Source of the DNA: Endozoicomonas sp. ISHI1
Lineage (GTDB): Bacteria > Pseudomonadota > Gammaproteobacteria > Pseudomonadales > Endozoicomonadaceae
Length of the DNA stretch: 51,814 nucleotides
Assembly (NCBI RefSeq): GCF_024606225.1
Contig: NZ_JAGRPU010000040.1
Span: 1-51,814, forward strand
Direction: 5' to 3'
Under the pieces are notes generated by a model. That model was not told the DNA's origin. It saw only the letters and a program-made list of their open reading frames with translations, and did no database searches. Positions 43,585-51,814 of the stretch are shown here, piece by piece. How positions within the stretch are numbered: the first letter of the stretch is position 1; every line of letters begins with the position of its first letter. A program made the position numbers and the translations under genes.

Positions 43585-44328
43585 CTATTCATCTCGTACT
43601 TTGTCGAAAAGGTCACCTTCAAGCCTCTCGAGCAGCCTGTCAATCTGCTTTCGCTTGTTCTGTACAAGCCTGCCACCGGAAGGTCTTTCACGGTCATTGG
43701 CCCAGTCCTCCGACCAGCCTACCGTAAAATCCACACACTGTTCAGAAAACTGAGGCAGTGAAAATATCTTGGACTGCTCCAGACAGCCGGTAAGGAAATT
43801 ATCAACATCCGACTGTTGAATAGGGTATTTGCCCACCGCTTTCTTGATATTTCCAGGCTTGACGACATATATCCAGATTTGCCCTTGCTCGGGTAGGTGA
43901 CCACCAGTCATGCTCTTGAGTTGTCTGACATTCATCAAGACCCTGCAGTTCAGGGTTTCAGTGCGATCCAGACTGCGGATCTGCTGATCGGATGATGCCA
44001 GCAACAAGCCATTGAATAACGTCCCTTCTTTCGGGGTAACACCCAAAACGGTTCTGGTTGGTGATTTTTCAACGACCCTGACAAACCAACCCCGCTGATA
44101 ACCACTGACCCAGACAGGAAACTCAACCTCATCTTTGTTCAGCTTTTTCTCCCGGGCTGCTTCCAGTATCAGCGTGCCAGAAGCCACCAGATATTGCTTT
44201 TGACGGCTATCGACCCCGGGGAAACATGACGAATCCAAAGCCCACGAAGAGATGGGCAAAACCAGACAAAAACCCACCGCCAACCATCGTTGATATGACA
44301 TTACCCTAAAAGTACCCATTATCTCCAT
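43585..44328 (-). CDS. Secreted hypothetical protein
   Basis: Unrecognised, about 247 aa. Start 44328 is preferred (GAGGA 7 nt upstream); it gives a signal peptide ending WALDSS after the hydrophobic WLAVGFCLVLPISSWA. Several cysteines (SSCFPG, LNCRVL, GCLEQ, EQCVDF) suggest periplasmic disulfides. The C-terminal QNKRKQIDRLLERLEGDLFDKVRD is likely a coiled helix. 149 bp separates its stop from hisB. Confidence 0.55.
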   Translation of the reverse strand: MEIMGTFRVMSYQRWLAVGFCLVLPISSWALDSSCFPGVDSRQKQYLVASGTLILEAAREKKLNKDEVEFPVWVSGYQRGWFVRVVEKSPTRTVLGVTPKEGTLFNGLLLASSDQQIRSLDRTETLNCRVLMNVRQLKSMTGGHLPEQGQIWIYVVKPGNIKKAVGKYPIQQSDVDNFLTGCLEQSKIFSLPQFSEQCVDFTVGWSEDWANDRERPSGGRLVQNKRKQIDRLLERLEGDLFDKVRDE

Positions 44329-44376
44329 AACCTGTTCCTCAGACATCCAAACGGCATAGGCAGATAACCCCCCCAA

Positions 44377-44577
44377 CCAGCGTCAGGCAAACAACCACAC
44401 CTCATAATAGTCGCTGAAAAACATGCCATAGCATGCGGTTGCCCATTCATTGAGTTCGCTGCTTCCAGTTCAATGGGTCATACAACATTTGGCATTTAAA
44501 AAATTAATTCATCACAACACTTGCAATTAATTCACATATCTGATTTTTTAAAAGCAATGGTCAGAAGGATCTGATTC
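44377..44577. other. Intergenic region upstream of the SPOR protein
   Basis: Holds a direct repeat AATTAATTCA at 44502-44511 and 44525-44534 (23 bp apart, about two helical turns) in AT-rich DNA, a plausible promoter or operator zone for the rightward SPOR gene. No regulator can be named. Confidence 0.35.
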
Positions 44578-46335
44578 ATGTCTGCTCAAGTGCTGTTTAA
44601 GGACAAAACGCTCAGGCTGGGAGTCGTTGCTTCCCTGACGACACTGATCGCTGTTTCAGCGGACGCTCTCTTATTGCCTCCAAAACCTCTGGCACTGAGT
44701 TCATCGTGGGATTGTCGCTCAGGACCTAACAGCGACTGGCTATGCAGAAGCAGCCAGACAGATCGTTACGAACAACCTCTGGAAACCGCTGCGTATTCTG
44801 CTTCAGATAGAAACAATGGGTATCCGGAAACGATTCCTCAGAATCAATATCAGCCTGCCAGAGCCGAGCCAGAAATCGACTCCTCGCGGACGTCAGTGCA
44901 GCCTGACTATCAACGGCGAGATAACTACGCCAATCCCAACCAACAGACGACTCCGAAACAGCAACCCCGGCAAAGCATCAACGAACTGCTGAGTTCGGAA
45001 CACGGGAGCTTTGTTATTCAGTGGCTTGCAACACATACCGAAGAGCCATTAAGGGATTTGCAGCGTCGTTTCCCGGTTCTGCAACAGGCGACGATTGTTC
45101 GCTATCAGCGCAACAACAAAGATTGGTTTGTATTGCTGGACGGACCTTTCAGAGATAGCCAGTCAGCGATGACAGCCCTCAACAGCCCTCCCCGGTTGTT
45201 GCTGACCGACAAGCTCTATCCCTGGACACGCTCTCTGGCCAGCATTCAGAAGCTCAACCTGATTATGCCGGGAGAACTCAGAGCTCCCGGCGGCCCCTCA
45301 CAGCCATTTAACGAACAGCGTTATGCAGATAATGATCCTCTTAAGCCGGATAATAATCGTTTGTTTGCCAGTATCGCGCCCGCCTACCCAAAGGTGCAAC
45401 CAGCAGAAACCTATCGGGACTACAACACTGACCCTTACCAGACTTCTGAGCCAATATTTGGATCTTCCTATCAGTCCGACCCCTATTACGATGAGGAAGC
45501 ACTGGATTTGAATTACAGCACTTCGAGTACACAACGTTATGCCCGGACGATGCCTGAAGCGGATCGTTTCCAAGCAAGAAAGCACTACCAACAGAGCCAC
45601 CAACAGAGCCACCAACAGGACAGCTATTCAGCTTATTCAGCCCGGAAAGAGATCAACGAATACCGTCGTCCAAAAGAAACCAGAGAGTACCGAGAGCCTG
45701 CCAAACAGAGCATCCTCGGAGCCTCCCCAAACAGTTACGCTATCCAGTGGCTGGCTGGAACCCGAAGAGATACTCTCGAAAGAGTCCGCAGGCGCTATGC
45801 ACAGTTGAGTGACGCCCAGATCATACACTACCGAAAAGGACGACAAGACTGGTTTTTGCTCGTAGGCTCCCCCTATACCAGCAAAGGTCAGGCTAAAAGG
45901 GCACTTTCCAACCCGGAGCTGGCGCGTATTTCTACACGTCTGTACCCCAGAGTCCGATCAGTTAATGAACTAAAAAGTCTCATATCAGCTAAGCCAGAAA
46001 GGGCTCAGCAGATTCACTCCCAGATAGTTACCCAGCCAAAGGGGTCGGTCTTCAGCGGAACGGGTAACAGCTACACTATCCAGTGGTTTGCAGCCAACAA
46101 GCCGGAAGCCATTGAGAAGCTGAAGAAACGATTCCCTGAATTGAGATCTGCTGTCACTGCCCGATACCGTAAAAATCAGAAAGACTGGTATGTTCTTCTG
46201 CAAGGTCAGTTCAGCAGCAGTAAAGAGGCTCTGGCTGTTCTTAATTCACCCCAACTGAAAGACGCTGTTCAGGTTCTCTACCCTTGGACCCGCTCGGTGA
46301 AATCCCTCAAGAAACTTCAGGCCCGGGAGAGTTAG
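44578..46335 (+). CDS. Protein with three SPOR domains
   Basis: 585 aa. The N-terminal hydrophobic segment (LGVVASLTTLIAVSADALLL) is a signal or anchor, followed by low-complexity Gln/Tyr/Arg-rich linkers including QQSHQQSHQQ. Three homologous SPOR-like repeats of about 80 residues lie at about 140-225, 380-465 and 500-583. They share a (S/N)xxxIQWxA start, a central RYxxxxxDW(F/Y)xLL and end in LYPW(T)RS. SPOR domains bind denuded peptidoglycan at division septa (established), so a septal or cell-wall role is likely. One SPOR domain per protein is usual; three is uncommon. Confidence 0.8.
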   Translation: MSAQVLFKDKTLRLGVVASLTTLIAVSADALLLPPKPLALSSSWDCRSGPNSDWLCRSSQTDRYEQPLETAAYSASDRNNGYPETIPQNQYQPARAEPEIDSSRTSVQPDYQRRDNYANPNQQTTPKQQPRQSINELLSSEHGSFVIQWLATHTEEPLRDLQRRFPVLQQATIVRYQRNNKDWFVLLDGPFRDSQSAMTALNSPPRLLLTDKLYPWTRSLASIQKLNLIMPGELRAPGGPSQPFNEQRYADNDPLKPDNNRLFASIAPAYPKVQPAETYRDYNTDPYQTSEPIFGSSYQSDPYYDEEALDLNYSTSSTQRYARTMPEADRFQARKHYQQSHQQSHQQDSYSAYSARKEINEYRRPKETREYREPAKQSILGASPNSYAIQWLAGTRRDTLERVRRRYAQLSDAQIIHYRKGRQDWFLLVGSPYTSKGQAKRALSNPELARISTRLYPRVRSVNELKSLISAKPERAQQIHSQIVTQPKGSVFSGTGNSYTIQWFAANKPEAIEKLKKRFPELRSAVTARYRKNQKDWYVLLQGQFSSSKEALAVLNSPQLKDAVQVLYPWTRSVKSLKKLQARES

Positions 46336-46439
46336 GAAACAATATTTTCATCCCCCTTGCCAACTCCTCAAACACTTGCTGTACACTACCCTGAACAAGC
46401 AATAACAACACTTTGTACCCTGAGATCCCGAGGTCTCCC

Positions 46440-48524
46440 ATGAATCGTGCAATTAAACTCATCGCCTCTGTGGTGGCTGGCATCATTATTCTTGTGGTTG
46501 CCGCTGCCCTGATTCTTCCAAAAGTGATTGATCCCAACAATTACCGGGATGACATTTCCAAACTGGTTTATGACAACACAGGCCTGACACTCACGATTGA
46601 CGGCCCCATTGACTGGTCGGTCTTTCCCTGGCTGGGACTTTCCCTCGAGCAGGTGAATGTAAAAGGTGCAGACAACTCCGATCTGGCTGAACTGGGTAAA
46701 GCGGAAGTCAGCGTTAAACTGCTACCGTTGTTAAGCAAAAAAGTAGAGATGCAAACAGCCAGACTGATAGGGCTAGAGCTCAACCTGGTCAAAAATGAGT
46801 CTGGCCAAGGCAACTGGGAAGTTTCCAAAAATGCAGCCAGCCAACCGACAGCAACAGTGACCACAACCGTTATAACGCCCGAAGGTAAAACCGAATCTGC
46901 TCCTCTGGAGCTGGATATTGCCCATGTCACCGTTGAAGGATTGGTGATCCGTTACAACGACAAGAGCACAGGCAAAACCTATCTGGTTGATCAGGCGGGA
47001 TTGGAAACCGGGGCAGTTCGCAACAATGAGCCTTTTGACTTCAATCTGAAAGCGCGCATTAGAAGCGGTGAACCGGATCTGACGCTGATGACTGGCATCA
47101 GTGGCGTTCTGAAATTCAACCTTAAAGACGGCACTTATGATCTGAAAGATCTCAATATCTCCGCCAGCCCGGCAGAAGAGAACCTTGTTGGGGAAAGCGC
47201 CGAAACCCTGCAAATTGTTGGCTCTTTGAATATTCAGCAAAAACCACTGATGGTGAAAGGTCACCTCGATGTCACTCAATTCAATCCGGGCAAGTTTCTA
47301 AAAGAGATCAAGATCCTGCTCCCGCCCATGGCAGATCCCGGGGCAATGACTCAGATGGCTTTCAAGAGCAGCTTTAGCACCGATGGTAATAGTTTCTCTG
47401 CGGACAAGCTGGATCTGACGCTGGATGGTTTCAACATCGATGGCTTTTTCAAAATCGGAAATCTGGAACAACAGGACATGACCTTTCAGTTCAAGGGCGG
47501 TGATCTGAACCTGGATCGCTATCTGCCACCAACTAATGAAGAGACAGCATCCAAAGAAGAAAAATCAGAAGGTGTTCAGAGCACAGAGCCCCCAACCGTT
47601 GCATCAGACACTGCAAAAGCACTTCAGCCAAATCAGGAGCTGCCACTGATTCCGGAAGACACCCTGCGTCCTCTGAACATCAAAGGCTCTTTGGGGCTGA
47701 CTTCCCTGACCGTTGCAAAACTCATTTTTAATCAGCCTTCAGTCCAGCTCACAGCCCTGAAAGGGCGCCAGGATATCAAGCTAACTTCCGGCTTTTATGA
47801 CGGGAGCATTGATCTGGACGGCAAACTCGATGTTCGCAAGAAAGGTGATCCCGACGTTCAGACAACAGCAAACCTGAAAGGTATCAACCTGCAGGCTTTG
47901 GCCCAGCCTATACCGGCGCTGAAGTCTATTGAGGGTAAAGTGAATGCAGACATGAGCCTGACGACCCATGGCCAGCTACAAAGTGTTCTGACCAGTAACC
48001 TGAACGGTAAGATCGACTTCAAAGTCGATCAGGGGGCCTTTACTGAGGCTAACTTTGACAAGATGGTGTGCGAGGGAATTGCCAGGATTCGCAAGCAGGA
48101 TCTGCAGAAAAAAGACTGGGGTCATACCACCCGGTTCACCCAGCTTAGAGGCAGTTTCACCATTAGCAACGGGGTAGCCAGCAATAAAGACCTGACTGCT
48201 GCCCTGACCAACCTGAACCTCAAAGGTGACGGTAATATCAATCTGGTCAAACAGACTCTGGATTATCATTTGGGCCTGAACATCAGTGGCGACCGTGCTC
48301 CTGATAGCGATCCAGCTTGCGTGGTTAACGAAGACTACGTCAACGTCACCTGGCCGGTTCGTTGCCAGGGCAAGCTAGGCCAGCAGGAGTGTGGCGTTGA
48401 CACCGAGCGTCTGGCCGACACTATTGCTTCACTGGCCAGACAGGAAGTGAAAAAGCGTCTGGAAAAAGAGATTGAGAAAAAAGCCGGACACTTGAAAGAC
48501 GCTCTGAAAGGTCTTTTCAAGTAA
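46440..48524 (+). CDS. AsmA-family protein
   Basis: 694 aa from the ATG preceded by CGAGG. One N-terminal membrane anchor (IKLIASVVAGIIILVVAAALILP) and a long periplasmic beta-rich region follow. AsmA signatures include PNNYRDDISKLVYDNTGLTLTIDGPIDWSVFPWLGLSLEQVNV at the N terminus and LNLKGDGNINLVKQTLDYHL near the C terminus. The extreme C terminus is helical and Lys-rich. AsmA-type proteins are linked to lipid transport between membranes and outer-membrane homeostasis. Confidence 0.92.
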   Translation: MNRAIKLIASVVAGIIILVVAAALILPKVIDPNNYRDDISKLVYDNTGLTLTIDGPIDWSVFPWLGLSLEQVNVKGADNSDLAELGKAEVSVKLLPLLSKKVEMQTARLIGLELNLVKNESGQGNWEVSKNAASQPTATVTTTVITPEGKTESAPLELDIAHVTVEGLVIRYNDKSTGKTYLVDQAGLETGAVRNNEPFDFNLKARIRSGEPDLTLMTGISGVLKFNLKDGTYDLKDLNISASPAEENLVGESAETLQIVGSLNIQQKPLMVKGHLDVTQFNPGKFLKEIKILLPPMADPGAMTQMAFKSSFSTDGNSFSADKLDLTLDGFNIDGFFKIGNLEQQDMTFQFKGGDLNLDRYLPPTNEETASKEEKSEGVQSTEPPTVASDTAKALQPNQELPLIPEDTLRPLNIKGSLGLTSLTVAKLIFNQPSVQLTALKGRQDIKLTSGFYDGSIDLDGKLDVRKKGDPDVQTTANLKGINLQALAQPIPALKSIEGKVNADMSLTTHGQLQSVLTSNLNGKIDFKVDQGAFTEANFDKMVCEGIARIRKQDLQKKDWGHTTRFTQLRGSFTISNGVASNKDLTAALTNLNLKGDGNINLVKQTLDYHLGLNISGDRAPDSDPACVVNEDYVNVTWPVRCQGKLGQQECGVDTERLADTIASLARQEVKKRLEKEIEKKAGHLKDALKGLFK

Positions 48525-48670
48525 ATAAAACCAATTTTTCTAATTTTCTTGCTCTCTTCCCTTCACTCACCTTTGTCGTTATCAGTGAGGGGAAGTACAT
48601 GGTGCCATAGCCATTCGTAGACAGCCACTGACAGATAAGTCGTCCTTCAGCCAAGCATCTATTTCGTATT

Positions 48671-48706
48671 TTGTTAACAATCTAAATTCGTTATGTTATA
48701 ACATTT
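48671..48706 (+). promoter_or_regulatory. Zur-box-like operator and promoter
   Basis: GTTATGTTATAACATTTAC (48690-48708) contains the perfect 12-bp palindrome ATGTTATAACAT (48693-48704), close to the gammaproteobacterial Zur consensus. A -35 TTGTTA (48671-48676) and a -10 TGTTAT at 17-bp spacing place the -10 inside the operator, so Zn-Zur would repress the zinc locus downstream. Confidence 0.75.
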
Positions 48707-48777
48707 ACAAAGCTGACAAATGTCGACTACATTTATTGCACCCAACGCAGCGATCATTTACGCATTAGGAGCCATCT

Positions 48778-50013
48778 GTGCCTGAAGTCAACTCGCCAGT
48801 CATTTCCACTGACTTCCATCCCCAACCCACCCTTGCAACTGCCTGTAAAAAAGCTACTCGCAAAAGATGGGCATGCCGCCGAATGGCAGAAGCGCTGATT
48901 CTGGTGGCAGCCTCTGCAACCGCGAATGCTGAAGGGTTCAGTCCAAACTTCAGCCTTATTCTGGACGGCCATTACAAGTCAGCCGACAGCGCTCTGAGCG
49001 AATACGATAAGGGCTTTGGACTGGGTCATACTGAATTGGGTGTCAGCGCGGGTATTGATGATCTTTTCTATGGCAAGTTCACCGGTGTAGTGCATGAGCA
49101 CGATGGCAAAACCGAGTTCGAAACAGAAGAGGCATTCATCCAGACTCTGGCTCTTCCCGGTGGTTTGAGCGTTCGGGCTGGTCGATTCCTGTCTGATATC
49201 GGCTACCTGAACGGTCAACACGCCCACACGGATTCATTTGTTGAAAGACCTGCTGCTTACCGGGCAATGCTGGGGTCACATTATTATGACGACGGTGTTC
49301 GCCTGAGTTATGTAATGCCTACCGATACGTTCTGGACGATCGGTACCGAAGCTTTCAGCGGTGAAAAGATGCAGGCTGCAGATTTAACCGATCCAAAGTC
49401 AGTGGGAGTTTACACCGCCTTCACCAAAATTGGCGGTGATTTTAATGAAGAGCACAGCTGGCAGCTGGGTCTGAGCTATCTCAGGAATGACAACGGTGCC
49501 AACATCAGTAGTCATGATCATGAGCACGAAAACCATGAAGATCACGGACATGAAGAAGATGAGGGCCACAACCACTCTCATGACGCCCGGTTTACCGGCA
49601 AGAACACTTATATTGCCGATGCCGTGTGGAAGTGGGCTCCTGATGGCAACTATAAGTACCGCAGTCTGACCCTGACAGGGGAATATCTACAAACACGGGA
49701 TCTCAGCGATACCATCGAGGCTAATGAAAAAAATGAAGGCTTCTACCTGAGCAGCGTTTATCAGATGACGCCTCAATGGGCAGTGGGTGCCCGTTACGGT
49801 GAGTTCAAAGGCTACGAAGCCCACGGCGATCATTTTGATGAGAAAAACCTGCAAGAAACTGAACTTATGGTGTCCTGGAGTTATTCACACTTCTCCACAG
49901 TCAGACTGCAATATACCCATCAGACCGGCGACGGTTTCGAAAACACCAACAACAACATCGTGACCCTTCAGTATGTCATGTCCCTTGGAGCTCACGATGC
50001 GCATACTTTCTAA
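48778..50013 (+). CDS. Zinc-regulated outer-membrane protein with His-rich loop
   Basis: 411-aa beta-barrel-like protein. A long N-terminal lead with Arg/Lys and ALILVAASATANA is a signal peptide. The body consists of alternating strands (LGHTELGVSAGIDDLFYGKFTG, GGLSVRAGRFLSDIGYLNGQ, YRSLTLTGEYLQ, WAVGARYGEFKG) and the C terminus is aromatic. A loop at about 240-265 is extremely His/Glu/Asp-rich (HDHEHENHEDHGHEEDEGHN), suited to capturing zinc. It is co-oriented and overlaps znuA, and is preceded by a Zur-like box. Known TonB-independent zinc-linked porins of this kind exist in marine bacteria (recollection). Confidence 0.8.
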   Translation: MPEVNSPVISTDFHPQPTLATACKKATRKRWACRRMAEALILVAASATANAEGFSPNFSLILDGHYKSADSALSEYDKGFGLGHTELGVSAGIDDLFYGKFTGVVHEHDGKTEFETEEAFIQTLALPGGLSVRAGRFLSDIGYLNGQHAHTDSFVERPAAYRAMLGSHYYDDGVRLSYVMPTDTFWTIGTEAFSGEKMQAADLTDPKSVGVYTAFTKIGGDFNEEHSWQLGLSYLRNDNGANISSHDHEHENHEDHGHEEDEGHNHSHDARFTGKNTYIADAVWKWAPDGNYKYRSLTLTGEYLQTRDLSDTIEANEKNEGFYLSSVYQMTPQWAVGARYGEFKGYEAHGDHFDEKNLQETELMVSWSYSHFSTVRLQYTHQTGDGFENTNNNIVTLQYVMSLGAHDAHTF

Positions 50014-50911
50014 ACTGTTGCTGGCATTCGCTCTTGCCTTTCCAGTATCCAGTCATGGGGCATTGACCGTTTTTGCCTGTGAGCCGGAGTGGGCGGCATT
50101 GTCAGAAGCGATTGCACCTGAAGCAAAGGTTTACACAGCAACGACTGCCCGACAGGACCCTCACCATATTCAGGCTCGTCCTGGACTGATCTCGAAAATG
50201 AGGAAGGCTGACATAGTCGTTTGCTCAGGTGCTGAGCTGGAAATCGGTTGGCTCCCGGTTCTGCAGATGAAGTCAGCCAATCCAAAAGTCCAGACCGGAG
50301 ACAAAGGGCTGTTCTTTGCGGCTGATCAGGTGGAAACCATCGGTAAGCTTGAGAAGGTAGACCCAACCATGGGTGATGTTCACCCGGAAGGAAATCCTCA
50401 CCTGCATCTTGATCCTTACCGAGTAGAGAAAGTCACCCGGGCACTGGCAGAACGCATGGCAGAGCTTGACCCCGGGAACAGAGATCAATACAAAGCAAAC
50501 GCCAAAAAGTTCTCAGAAAGATGGGAGGCCAACATCGAGCGCTGGGAAAAGGTAGCAGCTCCACTGAAAGGTAAAAACCTGGTCACTTATCACAGCAACT
50601 TTGACTATCTGCTGGAATGGCTGGGCGTGAATGTTGTTGGTGACCTGGAACCCAAACCCGGCCTGCCACCCTCAAGCAGACATCTGGCATCCTTGTTGGA
50701 GCTTTCTAAAAAGACGTCTATCGATGCCATCATATTCGCCTCCTATCAAGACAAAAAAGGTGCGGACTGGTTAAGTCAGAGAGCCGGTGTGCCTGCCAAA
50801 GAGTTGCCCATGACGATCGGCGGCAGCGAACAAAGTGTAGATCTGATTAGCTTGTATGACGATCTCATTCAAAAGCTACTGAAAGTGACAGGCAGTCCGG
50901 ATAATTCATAA
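49997..50911 (+). CDS. znuA: Zinc ABC transporter periplasmic binding protein (ZnuA-like)
   Basis: 304-aa cluster A-I metal-binding protein with signal peptide (MRILSKLLLAFALAFPVSSHG). Candidate metal ligands are His in ARQDPHHIQARP, His in GNPHLHLDPYRV and His in LVTYHSNFDYLLEW, plus a C-terminal acidic residue. It lacks the long His-rich loop of E. coli ZnuA; that feature is instead in the outer-membrane partner. Start 49997 has TTGGAG 6 nt upstream and overlaps the porin by 17 bp. It is coupled to the permease by a TAATG overlap. Confidence 0.88.
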   Translation: MRILSKLLLAFALAFPVSSHGALTVFACEPEWAALSEAIAPEAKVYTATTARQDPHHIQARPGLISKMRKADIVVCSGAELEIGWLPVLQMKSANPKVQTGDKGLFFAADQVETIGKLEKVDPTMGDVHPEGNPHLHLDPYRVEKVTRALAERMAELDPGNRDQYKANAKKFSERWEANIERWEKVAAPLKGKNLVTYHSNFDYLLEWLGVNVVGDLEPKPGLPPSSRHLASLLELSKKTSIDAIIFASYQDKKGADWLSQRAGVPAKELPMTIGGSEQSVDLISLYDDLIQKLLKVTGSPDNS

Positions 50912-51705
50912 TGGAATGGGCTTTTCTTTCAATAATCTTGCCTGCCCTGGTGGCAGGCATCATCGTTTTCAGTACTCATCTGGTTCTGGGACGACAGGTT
51001 CTGGGGCGTGGCATTATATTCATGGACCTGGCCATTGCCCAGATTGCGGCTATGGGCGCTATCGTCGCTCATATCCTTACTATGACCCAGGCTCACAGCC
51101 ACAATTCCCACACCAGCTCCACAGGATTAGGGGCCTTAATGCCCTTTGTCTTTTCCATCAGTGGTGCTGGCCTGATTGCATGGCTGGCGAGGTATACAGA
51201 GAAAGAGCTGGAGGCCATTATTGGCTGCATTTATGTGGTCTCTGCGGTTTCTATCACGCTGCTTATGGCCAGTGATCCACACGGAGCTGAACATATTTCC
51301 AAGGCACTGAACGGTCATATCCTCTGGCTTGGCTGGCAAGATATGGTGGTTCCGGGTCTGGCCAGTCTGGCATTTCTTGCAGTGACAATCATTAGACCAG
51401 ACATCCTTGATGGCAAGCTTTTTTATCCGATCTTTGCCGTGATGGTGACACTCAGCGTCAAAATGGTGGGTGTCTATCTGGTGTTCAGCGCCTTGATTAT
51501 GCCTGCTCTGGCGGTCAATCAGCTATCTGGTAAAAAAGCGCTTACTTCAGGTTATCTGGCAGGATTAGCAGGTCTGACTCTGGGGCTAATGTTATCAAGC
51601 CTTTATGATTTCCCTGGCGGGGCGACTATTGTCGTCAGTTTGGCCGTCGTTTGCGTTCTGCTTAGACTGATAGCCAATGGAAAAGTGCCGCTACTAAAAA
51701 TCTAA
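50911..51705 (+). CDS. znuB: Zinc ABC transporter permease (ZnuB-like)
   Basis: 264-aa membrane permease of the cluster-9 (ABC-3) metal family with seven to eight hydrophobic segments. The family motif GRGIIFMDLAIAQIAAMGAI is at 31-50, and VYLVFSALIMPALAVNQLSGKK is near residue 190. A His-containing periplasmic loop (AHSHNSHTSS) may handle metal. The ATPase (znuC) is not in the 109 bp that remain after it; it may lie further right or elsewhere. Confidence 0.9.
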   Translation: MEWAFLSIILPALVAGIIVFSTHLVLGRQVLGRGIIFMDLAIAQIAAMGAIVAHILTMTQAHSHNSHTSSTGLGALMPFVFSISGAGLIAWLARYTEKELEAIIGCIYVVSAVSITLLMASDPHGAEHISKALNGHILWLGWQDMVVPGLASLAFLAVTIIRPDILDGKLFYPIFAVMVTLSVKMVGVYLVFSALIMPALAVNQLSGKKALTSGYLAGLAGLTLGLMLSSLYDFPGGATIVVSLAVVCVLLRLIANGKVPLLKI

Positions 51706-51814
51706 CATAATCTGTAATTATGTAGACTTATCTACGCCGTCACCGTGGATGCACGACGAATCGTGTCTAACTCCACTCTTGCGTAGGGTTTAACGTCGAG
51801 CTGTAACGTGTCTC
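51706..51814. other. Window end after znuB
   Basis: 109 bp with no gene start. A 6-bp inverted repeat CATAAT/ATTATG (51706-51722) and a 5-bp one (CACGA/TCGTG) are present without a T-tract; neither is a convincing terminator. Confidence 0.3.

Noticed and set aside
46773-47279. 168-aa leftward ORF inside asmA
   Set aside because: Antisense shadow of AsmA.

Overview
This window looks like the chromosome of a marine, host-associated gammaproteobacterium, most likely Endozoicomonadaceae/Oceanospirillales (an inference). The gene order (gmk, rpoZ, spoT, ridA; oxyR-recG; fimX, serB, ahpA) recalls Pseudomonas-type genomes, and an F-box/WD40 protein and several secreted proteins of unknown family fit a symbiont. 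LAYOUT: (1) 1-440 is the promoter and leader of an rRNA operon that runs leftward out of the window, with three tandem sigma70-like promoters and a boxA. (2) 580-7401 is mostly leftward: a SulP anion transporter, an RDD membrane protein, two paralogous secreted proteins produced by a block duplication (with a decayed RDD copy), and an orphan EIIA-HPr phosphocarrier. Between the two duplicated blocks, at 4312-4473, sits a compact unit of promoter, near-perfect Fur box, about 128 nt of transcript and intrinsic terminator. It reads as an iron-regulated small RNA. (3) 7440-19245 is housekeeping: oxyR-recG, an SDR protein, rpoZ-spoT-ridA, an aminopeptidase P, a secreted HAD phosphatase and gmk. Two copies of a 167-bp palindromic MITE-like element lie here in opposite orientation; one supplies the spoT stop codon. 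(4) 19666-26662 holds a FimX-like degenerate GGDEF/EAL protein, a ynjBCD-type ABC transporter and serB. (5) 26700-38560 is an accessory island between serB and ahpA, which are neighbours in related genomes. It carries two proteins of unknown family and a decayed type I restriction-modification locus. hsdM has lost its catalytic core by an in-frame deletion. hsdS carries two in-frame tandem repeat arrays (8 x 9 bp and 5-6 x 12 bp). rhuM is intact. hsdR is split by a 2-kb insert that encodes an F-box/WD40 protein. (6) 38599-44328 contains ahpA, a secreted EF-hand protein, a his cluster (hisB, hisH, a DUF4870 gene, hisF; hisA absent) and a secreted unknown. (7) 44578-51705 contains a triple-SPOR protein, an AsmA-family protein and a zinc locus: a Zur-box-like operator, a His-rich outer-membrane protein, a ZnuA-like binding protein and a ZnuB-like permease. 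No tRNA gene, CRISPR array or transposase was recognised. All identifications rest on reading motifs and recalled family features; no database search was run.
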